Shown here: positions 16,821 to 24,461 of the stretch, piece by piece
How positions within the stretch are numbered: the first letter of the stretch is position 1
Layout: every line of letters begins with the position of its first letter
DNA from: Limivivens faecihominis
GTDB taxonomy: Bacteria; Bacillota; Clostridia; Lachnospirales; Lachnospiraceae
Assembly (NCBI RefSeq): GCF_020686945.1
Contig: NZ_JAJEPR010000006.1
Span: 1 to 64,000 of the forward strand
Length of the DNA stretch: 64,000 nucleotides
Direction: 5' to 3'
Translations under genes and position numbers: made by a program
Notes under the pieces: model-generated
Database searches by the model: none
What the model saw: the letters and a program-made list of their open reading frames with translations, nothing else
What the model was told of the DNA's origin: nothing

Positions 16821-16934
16821 AAAAAGCCCTCCTCTCAAAATATTTTCTCTGAACTCTTTGTGCCTATCGTTGAAATAAACTCTCCTTATGGGTATAATAT
16901 AAAGAAACTACCAATACCTCAAAGGAGGGATTTT

Positions 16935-18347
16935 ATGATAGAACAGCTCATTGCTGAAGCAACCGAATGTGATTTCAAAGTTGCACTTGAAATAAAGAAA
17001 CCCAAAAGCTGGTTAAAAAGTGTCAGTGCCTTTTCTAATGGAATCGGCGGCACTCTGTTTTTCGGAATCTCTGATGACCGGAAACCTATTGGCTTGTTCG
17101 ATGTTCAAAAGGATGCTGAGGCGATCAGCCGCTTAATCAAAGAACGAATCACACCATTACCTCAGTTTATCTTAAAACCATTACAGGAAGATGGTAAAAA
17201 TCTATTAGCTCTGGAGGTTTCTCCCGGCCGCAGCACCCCATATTATTACAAGGCAGACGGCGTGATGGAAGCATATATCCGTGTTGGAAATGAAAGCGTA
17301 ATTGCCCCTGATTACATTGTGAATGAATTGATCTTAAAGGGAACCAAGCAGTCCTTTGATACCCTAACAACAGACGCGGTAAAAAAGGATTACAGCTTTA
17401 CACTTCTGGAAGCAACCTATCTGGAACGGACCGGTCTCCGCTTTGAGCCATCCGATTATGTTTCCTTTGGTTTGACTGATAAAAATGGACTCCTGACCAA
17501 TGCCGGAAAACTCATGACTGATCAGCACACAGTCTATAACTCCCGTATGTTCTGTACCCGGTGGAATGGCTTGGAAAAAGGCTCTATCTTTGATGATGCA
17601 TTGGACGATAAAGAATACGAAGGGAATCTGATTTATCTACTGAAAAGCGGCAGTGAATTTATTCGCAATAATTCCAAAGTCCGTTTTGTCAAAGAGGCAC
17701 AGTATCGTGTAGACAAGCCGGATTATGCTGAACGAGCTGTGACAGAGGCTCTTGTCAATGCGCTTATCCATCGTGATTATATTGTGCTTGGCAGCGAAAT
17801 CCATATTGATATGTTTGATGATCGGGTGGAAATCACATCTCCGGGCGGTATGTTTGGCGGCGGCTCAATTCAGGAATATGATATTTACAGTATCCGTTCC
17901 ATGCGGCGAAACCCTGTGATTGCTGACCTGTTCCACCGCATGAAGTACATGGAACGCCGTGGAAGTGGCCTACGCAAAATCGTCAGTGAAACCGAAAAGC
18001 TGCCTGGATACACAGAGGCATATAAGCCCGAATTTTCCTCAACAGCGACAGATTTCAGAGTCATCTTGAAAAATGTAAACTACATCATGTGCGGTGCTTC
18101 CGCACATGATACAGCACATGATGCCGCACATGATACATCTGTGATCAGCAAGCAAAACTTGCTATTGGAATTTTGTGCAGACCCTAAAAGTCGAGATGAA
18201 ATGCAAGCATATATTGATGTTTCCAGCCGTTCTCACTTCAGCAAATATTACCTCAAGCCTTTATTATCTTCTGGTAAACTTGAAATGATGTTTCCAGACA
18301 AACCCAAAAGCAAAAACCAGAAATACACTACCGTTCATTCCAAATAA
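16935..18347 (+). CDS. AlbA_2 (Schlafen) domain ATP-binding regulator-like protein
   Basis: A 470-residue protein with an N-terminal AlbA_2/AAA_4 domain (residues 5-130: FKVALEIKKPKSWLKSVSAF, then NGIGGTLFFGISDD), a middle region ending with GHKL-like and winged-helix features (TEALVNALIHRDY; ITSPGGMFGGGS; RRNPVIADLFHRMKYMERRG) and a C-terminal winged helix. A short repeat AHDTAHDAAHDTS links the last two domains. Family members are called putative transcriptional regulators; function is unproven. AAAGGAGGGA lies just before the ATG. It is divergent from the relaxase and ends at its own terminator. A longer upstream frame from 16446 runs antisense to the relaxase and is rejected. Confidence 0.85.
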   Translation: MIEQLIAEATECDFKVALEIKKPKSWLKSVSAFSNGIGGTLFFGISDDRKPIGLFDVQKDAEAISRLIKERITPLPQFILKPLQEDGKNLLALEVSPGRSTPYYYKADGVMEAYIRVGNESVIAPDYIVNELILKGTKQSFDTLTTDAVKKDYSFTLLEATYLERTGLRFEPSDYVSFGLTDKNGLLTNAGKLMTDQHTVYNSRMFCTRWNGLEKGSIFDDALDDKEYEGNLIYLLKSGSEFIRNNSKVRFVKEAQYRVDKPDYAERAVTEALVNALIHRDYIVLGSEIHIDMFDDRVEITSPGGMFGGGSIQEYDIYSIRSMRRNPVIADLFHRMKYMERRGSGLRKIVSETEKLPGYTEAYKPEFSSTATDFRVILKNVNYIMCGASAHDTAHDAAHDTSVISKQNLLLEFCADPKSRDEMQAYIDVSSRSHFSKYYLKPLLSSGKLEMMFPDKPKSKNQKYTTVHSK

Positions 18348-18349
18348 CC

Positions 18350-18396
18350 AAGAAGCAGGGCACTGGGTCTCATCTCCCATTGTCCTGCTTCTTTTC
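18350..18396 (+). terminator. Terminator of the AlbA_2 gene
   Basis: AGAAGCAGGGCA pairs with TGTCCTGCTTCT across a loop, followed by TTTC; it ends 50 nt after the stop. Confidence 0.8.
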
Positions 18397-18418
18397 ATTC
18401 CAGATTTATTCACATCAT

Positions 18419-18730
18419 TTACCCATACATCCAATCCTGGATCGCAAATTTCAAATCCTGCACCTTACCCAACAACCAGATCGCAGCCAGCGGCAGCCCC
18501 ATCGGACTAATCAAAAATGCCATCAACAACAAAATAAACCCGTTCTGCGGAGAATATGTAATCAACACTGCAACACCTAACAAAGCAAGAATCATGCTGA
18601 TAAGCCCCAGAACCAGACCGGATACATAAACCAGGCCAAGACATATCCAGACAAAGAGTGTCAATGCGACAACAATTGGCGCAACGGCAATCATCAATAG
18701 TAGTTTCAAAATTTTTCGCGCAATCATCAT
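18419..18730 (-). CDS. CD1845-type small membrane protein of conjugative elements
   Basis: A 103-residue protein with about three hydrophobic segments (residues 8-33, 36-60 and 65-88) and a C-terminal LGKVQDLKFAIQDWMYG. The composition and ending match the CD1845 family found in Tn1549-like and related conjugative transposons, where its role is unknown. The start overlaps the previous remnant's stop by 4 nt (ATGA), so it belonged to the backbone operon downstream of parA. Ribosome site GGAGGAG lies in the previous coding end. Confidence 0.75.
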   Translation of the reverse strand: MMIARKILKLLLMIAVAPIVVALTLFVWICLGLVYVSGLVLGLISMILALLGVAVLITYSPQNGFILLLMAFLISPMGLPLAAIWLLGKVQDLKFAIQDWMYG

Positions 18731-18842
18731 TTCATCAGCTCCTCCTGCAAACGATCCACATATCTCTTACACAGAACCCTAATCTGTTTTTCATCATCTT
18801 CTGTCAGTTCACGCCTTCCCTGGGTCAGTTCAACTTCCATAT
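18727..18842 (-). pseudogene. C-terminal remnant before the CD1845 gene
   Basis: About 38 residues (MEVELTQGRRELTEDDEKQI then RVLCKRYVDRLQEELMK) lead into the ATGA overlap. Upstream it is joined at 18843 directly to the ParA fragment in a different frame. Codon use is coding-like; the parent gene is not recognised, and it is probably the end of a replication or partition protein of the element. Confidence 0.5.
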
Positions 18843-19283
18843 AATCAGGATATGGGAATATTGTCCCTTCAGTGTGTCCAGATATTGCCGTAAAATCGTT
18901 TCACGGCTCATGGCGTTTACCAAAGAAACCTCCATACCGGAAAGCTGAATATCTGCAGGCATCAGGTCAACGCCTTCTGCATGATGCAGAATACCTTCTC
19001 CGGGGCGTATAGGCTGATCCATCAGAATTTTGCCCATTGCATCCGACAGTGTAAATGGCAGCTTGTCTGGTTGCGGATTTCCCAAGCTGATTGTCAGGCT
19101 TCCTTGCGGGTCCCCGTCGATCAGAAGCACTTTCTTTCCGGCCTGTGCCAGACCTATTCCCAAGTTCGCACAGGTTGTTGTTTTGCCAACGCTTCTCCGC
19201 TCCCGCTCCGGTCGGTGCTGAACATGTGCCACCGGCACATAGCACCCTTTCTTGTTGGCGATGGCGATGATTTGTGTGTTCAT
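18825..19283 (-). pseudogene. ParA/Soj N-terminal half with interrupted P-loop
   Basis: Starts MNTQIIAIANKKG like the ParA/Soj proteins of Tn1549-type elements and continues LIDGDPQGSLTISLGNPQPD and LPADIQLSGME-type residues. It stops matching after SHILI, where the DNA joins another gene at 18843, so the C-terminal half is missing. The Walker A motif (expected KGGVGKTTT) is split: KG, then 18 foreign residues CYVPVAHVQHRPERERRS, then VGKTTT. The last 166 bp overlap (with a few mismatches) the start of the ParA C-terminal half at 3432-4055, so the two halves come from two different related elements. Confidence 0.85.
19191..19244 (-). repeat. 54-nt hairpin insert inside the ParA Walker A motif
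   Basis: On the minus strand TATGTGCC-ggt-GGCACAT is followed by the tail AGCACCGACCGGAGCGGGAG and CGGAGAA. The block replaces one glycine codon of KGGVGK and keeps the frame. The tail matches the one at 15329-15352 (TGCCGACCGGAGTGGAACGGAGA with few changes). Confidence 0.6.
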
Positions 19284-19284
19284 G

Positions 19285-19686
19285 ACTTCACCTCATTTCT
19301 GATTGTTGCTGTTGTTTCTGGACGAGATAGCAATCTCGTTATCGCGGTATTCGCCAAATAGATATGCAAGCATATCTGCCCGGCTCATTACTCGCGTAAA
19401 TAGAAAAAGCCGCCACTTCAAAATTGACAGTGAAGTGACGGCTCTTTCTATCGCCGGAATACGAGTTCCTGAAATGAAAAAAGCACCCAGCATTTATACT
19501 GTGTGCTACATCAAATTCATATTCAATTATTCAAATTAGCTCAAACTATGCCAAACTGCCACAGCCAAAAAACGAGGGGAAGGAGGGCTGAAAAGCACCC
19601 CAAAAATCGGCTCTCGGTTAACCACTTTGGGAACCACTTCCCCCTCTTTTTAGCCAGTTAACCACTTGCGGACCACTAAAAATTGG
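19285..19686. other. Structured non-coding end region of the island
   Basis: No convincing gene. It holds a GACGAGAT-agca-ATCTCGT hairpin (about 19320-19340), a strong minus-strand terminator-like hairpin (AGAGCCGTCACTTC / GAAGTGGCGGCTTTTT, 19399-19446) upstream of parA, and four paired short repeats near the end: TCAAACTATGCCAAACT (19541-19557), GTTAACCACTTTGGGAACCACTT (19617 on, split here as GTTAACCACTT and GGGAACCACTT), GTTAACCACTTGCGGACCACT (19657 on, two units) and the GGTCAAA pair of the 38-bp repeat. The phrase CGGCTCTCG precedes both the second and the fourth pair. This is the layout of recombinase arm sites. Confidence 0.5.
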
Positions 19687-19724
19687 GTGAAAACGGCTCT
19701 CGTTTGGTCAAATGAGGTCAAACT
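19687..19724. repeat. 38-bp direct repeat, right copy (putative attachment site)
   Basis: Identical over 38 bp to 4055-4092, and followed like it by CCCGTTTA (19732-19739). It sits 24 bp from the rpsI terminator and 88 bp from the rpsI stop codon, so integration would leave rpsI and its terminator intact. Confidence 0.85.
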
Positions 19725-19747
19725 TTTGTCACCCGTTTAGGTATAAG

Positions 19748-19783
19748 AAAACCCCGGAAAACCTTGATTTTCCGGGGTTTTGT
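19748..19783 (-). terminator. Terminator of rplM-rpsI
   Basis: AAAACCCCGGAAAA and TTTTCCGGGGTTTT form a 13-14 bp stem around TCAAGG on the minus strand, ending in a T run, 30 nt after the rpsI stop. Confidence 0.92.
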
Positions 19784-19812
19784 AAACCTTTTGATATAGT
19801 CTGAGCAGTCGA

Positions 19813-20202
19813 TTATCGCTTGCTGAACTGCGGAGCGCGACGAGCTGCTTTGAGACCGTATTTCTTTCTCTCTTTCATTCTCGGGTCACGAGTCAGGAAG
19901 CCTGCTTTTTTCAGAACGGGTCTGTAATCAGCGTCTGCCTGGCAGAGTGCTCTTGCGATACCATGACGGATAGCACCAGCCTGACCAGTTGTACCACCAC
20001 CACGAACGTTTACAAGAACGTCGAATTTGTCAGCGGTCTCAGTTGCTGCCAGCGGCTGACGAACGATCAGTTTCAGGGTCTCAAGACCAAGATACTCATC
20101 GATATCTCTCTTGTTGATGGTTACTTTACCGGTTCCCGGTACTAAGTATACTCTTGCGATGGATTTTTTTCTTCTTCCAGTGCCGTAGAATTTATTAGCC
20201 AT
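19813..20202 (-). CDS. rpsI: 30S ribosomal protein S9
   Basis: A 129-residue S9 with the full set of family motifs: [20 protein letters not shown] at the N terminus, [20 protein letters not shown] in the middle and the C-terminal [14 protein letters not shown] whose last residues reach the P site. Full length and intact. It is 19 nt downstream of rplM, as in nearly all bacteria. AAGGGAAACA-type ribosome site with GGAGGTAAGG is seen before the start. The mobile island sits directly behind its terminator. Confidence 0.98.
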   Translation of the reverse strand: MANKFYGTGRRKKSIARVYLVPGTGKVTINKRDIDEYLGLETLKLIVRQPLAATETADKFDVLVNVRGGGTTGQAGAIRHGIARALCQADADYRPVLKKAGFLTRDPRMKERKKYGLKAARRAPQFSKR

Positions 20203-20221
20203 TGTTTCCCTTACCTCCTAA

Positions 20222-20650
20222 TTAAAATGTTAATGTTTCCGGTTTCTGAGCCTGATGGTCGTGCTCAGCACCAGCATAAACATGAAGTTTGGTCATCATC
20301 TGTCTTCCCAGGGGGCCCTTCGGAAGCATGCCTTTAACAGCAAGCTCGATAACCTTCTCCGGTTTCTTGTTCAACATTTCTCTCAGAGTGGTCTCTTTCA
20401 TTCCACCAACGTAATCAGAATGATGATAGTAAACTTTCTGATCCAGTTTCTTACCGGTTACTTTGATGTGCTCTGCATTGGTGATGATCACATAATCACC
20501 TGTATCTTCATGAGGGGTGAATACCGGTTTATTCTTTCCTCTCAGGATCTTTGCTACTTCAGAAGCCAGACGGCCTAAGGTCATGCCAGTAGCGTCTACT
20601 ACATACCATTTTCTCTCAATCTTTGCTGGATTAGCCATAAATGTTTTCAT
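20222..20650 (-). CDS. rplM: 50S ribosomal protein L13
   Basis: A 142-residue L13 with the motifs [40 protein letters not shown] and the C-terminal [20 protein letters not shown]. The start at 20650 ([15 protein letters not shown]) has AAGGAGGTAAATCC upstream. It binds 23S rRNA early in 50S assembly. It has its own strong promoter 95 nt upstream. In many Clostridia the upstream neighbour is truA; here a 4.3-kb block lies between. Confidence 0.98.
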   Translation of the reverse strand: MKTFMANPAKIERKWYVVDATGMTLGRLASEVAKILRGKNKPVFTPHEDTGDYVIITNAEHIKVTGKKLDQKVYYHHSDYVGGMKETTLREMLNKKPEKVIELAVKGMLPKGPLGRQMMTKLHVYAGAEHDHQAQKPETLTF

Positions 20651-20744
20651 GGATTTACCTCCTTGGAAATTTTCATTGCATTATAGTAAAACGCCATTAC
20701 CGGGGCTTTGGCTTATGCGTTTACAAACTATGTCACAGTGATTT

Positions 20745-20773
20745 ATTATATTATACGTTGCCACGCGTGTCAA
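20745..20773 (-). promoter_or_regulatory. rplM-rpsI promoter
   Basis: -35 TTGACA (20768-20773), 17-nt spacer, -10 TATAAT (20745-20750) on the minus strand: a full consensus match, as expected for ribosomal protein genes. Confidence 0.9.
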
Positions 20774-20809
20774 CCTTTTTTTGAAATTTTCTTTGCGGAA
20801 TTTCGGGAG

Positions 20810-20930
20810 TTTTCCACATTTTCTGAAAAAAACCTTCCTTTTATCCACAGAAAAAAGGCATAAACACACAAACACTGTTATTATATCAGCTTTTTTCCAC
20901 ACGTCAAGCGAAAAATCCACATTTTCCACA
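20810..20930 (+). promoter_or_regulatory. Cluster of five DnaA-box-like nonamers
   Basis: TTTTCCACA (20810-20818), TTATCCACA (20841-20849, the perfect DnaA box), TTTTCCACA (20893-20901), AAATCCACA (20913-20921) and TTTTCCACA (20922-20930), all in the same direction within 121 bp of AT-rich DNA between rplM and the GNAT_C gene. The rest of 20774-21029 shows no gene. Confidence 0.5.
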
Positions 20931-21029
20931 TTTTCTTCTAGTAATTTTACCCGTGTCTACGAGGATATCTTTCCCTTGCCTGCGAATGTCCCTTTCCTAT
21001 GCTGTTCTGAACAGTCACGGAATCCCTCT

Positions 21030-21953
21030 TCATTCCGGACGGTACAGATAAACACCTCTGGCATAACCGGCCATATGACCATCCACCAGCCACTTTTTAT
21101 ACGCCCGCTCAAGACCGGTATTCTCCGGCAGGTTCTCAAAGCCCTTCTCTTCCGCTCCGTAGTAAATTCTCCAGAGATCTCCGTTGTCCTCGTTTGTCTC
21201 ATAGACGTCGTAATCACTCAGGAAGGCGCGGATATTGGAGTGTTCCGGCAAGATCTCCTTATGTGCCGGGAAAAGCAGCCAGGAATTGCAGACAAAGACC
21301 AGCGGCTGATCCTGAAACTCTTCCCTATAAAATTCCGCCGCCTTTGCATAAGATGCCTTGAACGCCTCCGGATCCAACGGCCCGCAGGAAGGAATATGAA
21401 CATTTATAACCGGACTGTCCTTATGAAGAATCAGGCCTTCTTTTTCATATTCGCTTCCGAAAGTGGTAAGCTCAAATTGCAGTCTTCCCAAAGCAAAGCG
21501 TTTCAGTCGGAACCACCAAGGGAACCATTCGATCACAAAGGTGCCCCAGATGCCATACATTTTGTGGCACTCCAGAAGTTTCCAGTGCATATCCGCCATG
21601 GAATCGTGGAAGATCTCCATGCTGATGCCCTGCTCCTCATAAAGTTCTCTGGTGCGTCTGCTGATTCCGATGATAAAAAGAAGCTCCAGCGTATATTTGG
21701 AGATTCCGTCTGTTCCATCCAAGGCCTCCAGAGTCGCCCAGAGTGTCTGATAATCCATAGCCGGATCTTTCCAGTAATTTTCTTCCCAAGTGCGGAAGAT
21801 TGCATACAGGCGGTCATCCGCTCCGATGATCTCCAGAGCATCCTGCAGGCTTTCTGTGGCCTCTACAGGAAATTCATGCTCAGATGCAAAATCCTGCAGG
21901 TTTGCCTGCCAGTCTTTTAAAATCTCTTCTCTTGCTGTTTTGTAGACAGTCAT
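21030..21953 (-). CDS. GNAT-like acyltransferase-domain protein (DUF5596 type)
   Basis: A 307-residue protein resembling the two-domain NAT_N/GNAT_C acyltransferase-like family (DUF5596) common in Lachnospiraceae. Seen motifs are SMADMHWKLLECHKMYGIWG, EWFPWWFRLKRFALGRLQFE and VINVHIPSCGPLDPEAFKAS. The start at 21953 has GGAGGAAAAGGAGAT just upstream; a longer frame from 22010 lies over a terminator and is rejected. Substrate unknown. It is a single gene between rplM and a signalling cassette. Confidence 0.75.
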   Translation of the reverse strand: MTVYKTAREEILKDWQANLQDFASEHEFPVEATESLQDALEIIGADDRLYAIFRTWEENYWKDPAMDYQTLWATLEALDGTDGISKYTLELLFIIGISRRTRELYEEQGISMEIFHDSMADMHWKLLECHKMYGIWGTFVIEWFPWWFRLKRFALGRLQFELTTFGSEYEKEGLILHKDSPVINVHIPSCGPLDPEAFKASYAKAAEFYREEFQDQPLVFVCNSWLLFPAHKEILPEHSNIRAFLSDYDVYETNEDNGDLWRIYYGAEEKGFENLPENTGLERAYKKWLVDGHMAGYARGVYLYRPE

Positions 21954-21975
21954 ATCTCCTTTTCCTCCAGATAAA

Positions 21976-22002
21976 AGTTTGGGGAGAAGCGCTCTTCTCC
22001 CC
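21976..22002 (-). terminator. Terminator between the lipoprotein and GNAT_C genes
   Basis: GGGGAGAAG-AGCG-CTTCTCCCC on the minus strand followed by AAACTTTT, about 60 nt past the lipoprotein stop. Confidence 0.75.
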
Positions 22003-22061
22003 GTTTTCATGCTGTCTTTTATTATAGCTTATTTTGTACGGCCATACAACCGTAAACTCGT

Positions 22062-22478
22062 TTACTGGGCGACAAACTGTACTAGTTTCATGTCCTCGTC
22101 GTAGCCCACGGTATACTTGATTTCGCCCTCTGCATACTTGACCACATAGATCACAGCCGCATATTTCTGGCCGTCTTTTTCCTGACCCACAAAGGCGGTT
22201 TTTCCGAAGGATTCAAAGTCGCCTTTCTTCGCAAGCATATCCAGATAGGGCTGATACACATCTTCCGTGATGCTACTCTGCAGGGAAGCCGCAAAACGCG
22301 CTTTCCAGCCTTCAAAGTCATTGGATTCTGCCAGCTTGATATCGGCTTCCGCCTGGGTCTTCACGCCTTCCTCCGTAAAGCCATCGGGAAGCTTGCTGCT
22401 CTTGCTGCAGCCCACAGCCAGAAGGGCCATCAGCGCTGCCAGAACTAATAATTTCCAACCATATCTCTTTTTCATCAT
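22062..22478 (-). CDS. Small lipoprotein, DUF3887-like
   Basis: A 138-residue lipoprotein: signal MMKKRYGWKLLVLAALMALL with lipobox AVGC (Cys about residue 23), then a domain with FTEEGVKTQAEADIKLAES and DFESFGKTAFVGQ. This resembles DUF3887, found in small exported lipoproteins of Clostridia; its role is unknown. ATG at 22478 overlaps the YhfC stop by 4 nt (ATGA); a second ATG at 22475 is equally well placed. Translational coupling suggests that it works with YhfC. Confidence 0.75.
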   Translation of the reverse strand: MMKKRYGWKLLVLAALMALLAVGCSKSSKLPDGFTEEGVKTQAEADIKLAESNDFEGWKARFAASLQSSITEDVYQPYLDMLAKKGDFESFGKTAFVGQEKDGQKYAAVIYVVKYAEGEIKYTVGYDEDMKLVQFVAQ

Positions 22479-23155
22479 GATCTCTCCTCTCTCCGGACAA
22501 ACCGGACAACCAATAATAATACTGCCACGGCTTCGATGGCCAGGAGTCCCTCCACGACAGCCAGATTTCCGATAACCAGCTGAAAATCCGTCAGTCCGTG
22601 AAGGAGCACCGCCAGAAGCCACCAGCGGGCCTTTTTTTCTTCTACTCCTTTGAAAATCAGGAAACTGAAGCCCACATGAAGCGTCATGGCAAAGAGCCGC
22701 TCCACGCCTCCCAGCAGGGTCCGGCCGCCGGCTGCGGTAAAATCAAAGTTTCCTGCCATAAGCCCGGATACCGCCACCCAGACTGCCTCCACACCGCCAT
22801 GGCCAAGCCCCAGAGCCAGCGCATCCTTCCAGTCTAAGGCCCGCCGTCTTCGCTTCATCAGGCTGAACGCCGCCCAGCGCCCCGTCTCCTCAAAAAGCCC
22901 CGCCGTCAATCCCAGAAACCCATAGTAGAGCACCAGGCTCGTGTAGGGAAGAAGCATCAGCCACTCCCATTTTTTCCCGGCGTACTGTAAGAGCGGAATC
23001 CGGATCAGAAGCTGGGACACCGTAAAGGACAGAATCCCCGCAAAAAACATCCAGATTCTGCCGTCCCGCTTCCATAAATAATAAATACAGGCCGCCAGGG
23101 GAACGCCCAGCATCAGTAAGAAACCGACGACGTTCCCCAGTATATTTCCAATCAT
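22475..23155 (-). CDS. YhfC-family putative intramembrane metalloprotease
   Basis: A 226-residue membrane protein with about seven helices. The motifs LTAGLFEETGRWAAF (EE..R) and LGLGHGGVEAVWV (HGG.E) followed by a distant His (LLHGLTDFQ) match the YhfC subgroup of CPBP/Abi-like membrane proteases. It is coupled to the lipoprotein after it and stands 4 nt behind the GHKL kinase. Together with the LytTR pair this resembles peptide-signal processing cassettes, though no peptide gene is visible. Confidence 0.82.
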   Translation of the reverse strand: MIGNILGNVVGFLLMLGVPLAACIYYLWKRDGRIWMFFAGILSFTVSQLLIRIPLLQYAGKKWEWLMLLPYTSLVLYYGFLGLTAGLFEETGRWAAFSLMKRRRRALDWKDALALGLGHGGVEAVWVAVSGLMAGNFDFTAAGGRTLLGGVERLFAMTLHVGFSFLIFKGVEEKKARWWLLAVLLHGLTDFQLVIGNLAVVEGLLAIEAVAVLLLVVRFVRREERS

Positions 23156-23159
23156 CCTC

Positions 23160-24449
23160 TCACCTCTTTTCCATAGGAAGCATCAGCCGCACCTGAAACT
23201 CTTCTTTCGTCTCCTCCGTTTTCATCGTGCCATGATACTTCTCCAGCGTATTGCGGACATTTCCAAGGCCAAGACCCATATGGCCTTCCTTTTTCTCCTG
23301 CTCCGGCTGGATGCTGTTTCGGATCTCGCCCACCCGGAACTCCCGGACCTCATCCAACTTGATGGAAAGCCTGCCGCCCTCTCCCGCCGCCTCTATGGCA
23401 TTGTCCAGAAGATTGGCAAAAATCGTGGTAAGATCGATCTCCTTGATATCAGAAAGGTCGATGTCTCCCACCCGAACGGTCACCGTGATGCCCTTTGCCT
23501 CCGCCTCCCGGATTTTCTCATTCAGAATGATGTTGAGCATCTGATTTTCTGTGTAGCGCTTCTCTCCCAGCACATTTAACATATGGTAGAGATCCTTCAC
23601 ATAACGATCCCCGACCTCTGTTTTCTGGCCGGCGTAGAGATCCTCCACGGCCTGCAGATGATTTTTCATATCGTGAATCACCTTCCGGGACTCCCGGTAT
23701 TTCCGGTCCAGCTCCTCATAATAATGGTAGCGGAGCTCATTTTCCCGCTGATAAAGCGCCAGCTCCTCCTCCAGCCGCCGGGAGCGGATGAGATGGGAAA
23801 GCAGATAGAAAAAGTACACGTTCATCAAAAGGACCGCCACGATATTGGCCGTCAGAAGCTCCATCCCGTAGAGCTGCAGGTAAACGCCGCTTATTTCCGT
23901 CAGAGAAGTAATATAAAAAAGACTGAACCCTGGCAGGATCAGGATAGATAAAAGCTGCTTTCCTGAAAGTCTCCCTTTGAGCTTTTTTCCCATAAAAAAG
24001 GTCAGAAGCCTGGTGCCGATAATCAGTAACAGACATTTCAAAAACACGGCGAGATTCCCATAGAGCAAAATGCTGCTAAATTCCAGTCGGACCGAAAGCC
24101 ACATGGCCGCCAGGATTCCGCCCTGAATCGTCAGGAGCAGAAACACACCGTAAAGCCCGTCCAGCACCAGCGCTTTCGCCCTCCGGTGAAAACCGATGGC
24201 TCCCATCACCGGCACTCCGAAAATAATCACCAGAATCGACAACAGATTTCCCACAGCAGCCGGTATTCTGCCGTCCGCCCCCGTCAGAGCGGTTGCCGCA
24301 AAAAGTGCCGCATAATCCACAAAAAACAGGAGAAAATACCAGCCTTTTTTCAGATAAATCATCCTTTCATTGTGGGAAAGGAACTCATACTGGCAGACGC
24401 TTAATGTCAGAAATTCCAGCATAAGCAAAAAAAGATTCAACCAGGCCAC
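23160..24449 (-). CDS. GHKL-domain sensor histidine kinase (AgrC-like)
   Basis: A 429-residue receptor kinase. Six to seven helices fill residues 1-220, followed by a coiled coil and the phospho-acceptor motif VIHDMKNHLQAVEDLY (H259), the N box TTIFANLLDNAIEAAGEGG and a C-terminal G box MGLGLGNVRNTLEKYHG. This is the HPK10 class that senses peptides or cell-envelope states, with no HAMP or PAS. It is 12 nt downstream of its LytTR regulator and 4 nt before YhfC. Ligand unknown. Confidence 0.92.
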   Translation of the reverse strand: MAWLNLFLLMLEFLTLSVCQYEFLSHNERMIYLKKGWYFLLFFVDYAALFAATALTGADGRIPAAVGNLLSILVIIFGVPVMGAIGFHRRAKALVLDGLYGVFLLLTIQGGILAAMWLSVRLEFSSILLYGNLAVFLKCLLLIIGTRLLTFFMGKKLKGRLSGKQLLSILILPGFSLFYITSLTEISGVYLQLYGMELLTANIVAVLLMNVYFFYLLSHLIRSRRLEEELALYQRENELRYHYYEELDRKYRESRKVIHDMKNHLQAVEDLYAGQKTEVGDRYVKDLYHMLNVLGEKRYTENQMLNIILNEKIREAEAKGITVTVRVGDIDLSDIKEIDLTTIFANLLDNAIEAAGEGGRLSIKLDEVREFRVGEIRNSIQPEQEKKEGHMGLGLGNVRNTLEKYHGTMKTEETKEEFQVRLMLPMEKR

Positions 24450-24461
24450 TTTGCACCTCCT

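Larger units (their letters stand above)
4056..19724. mobile_element. 15.6-kb genomic island between 38-bp direct repeats
   Basis: The island is bounded by two perfect 38-bp direct repeats and lies immediately downstream of the rpsI terminator; the 3' end of rpsI is a known target for tyrosine-recombinase conjugative elements in Firmicutes. Contents with mobile-element character are a relaxase, an AlbA_2 protein, a CD1845-type membrane protein, a TnpV remnant and half of a ParA. Cargo comprises a redox-defence cassette and a DtxR/ABC/ECF transport module. No integrase, VirD4, VirB4 or other transfer gene is present between the repeats, so it would need help in trans or is decayed. Confidence 0.65.

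Noticed and set aside
16446..16934. N-terminal extension of the AlbA_2 gene
   Set aside because: It lies antisense to the relaxase; AAAGGAGGGA before ATG 16935 and the family N terminus decide for the shorter start.
18967..19245. 92-codon minus-strand frame inside the ParA half
   Set aside because: Alternative frame of the ParA N-terminal half and its hairpin insert; no ribosome site.
4056..19724. Calling the island a complete ICE
   Set aside because: No integrase, coupling protein, VirB4-type ATPase or other transfer gene is present, and parA and tnpV are incomplete.
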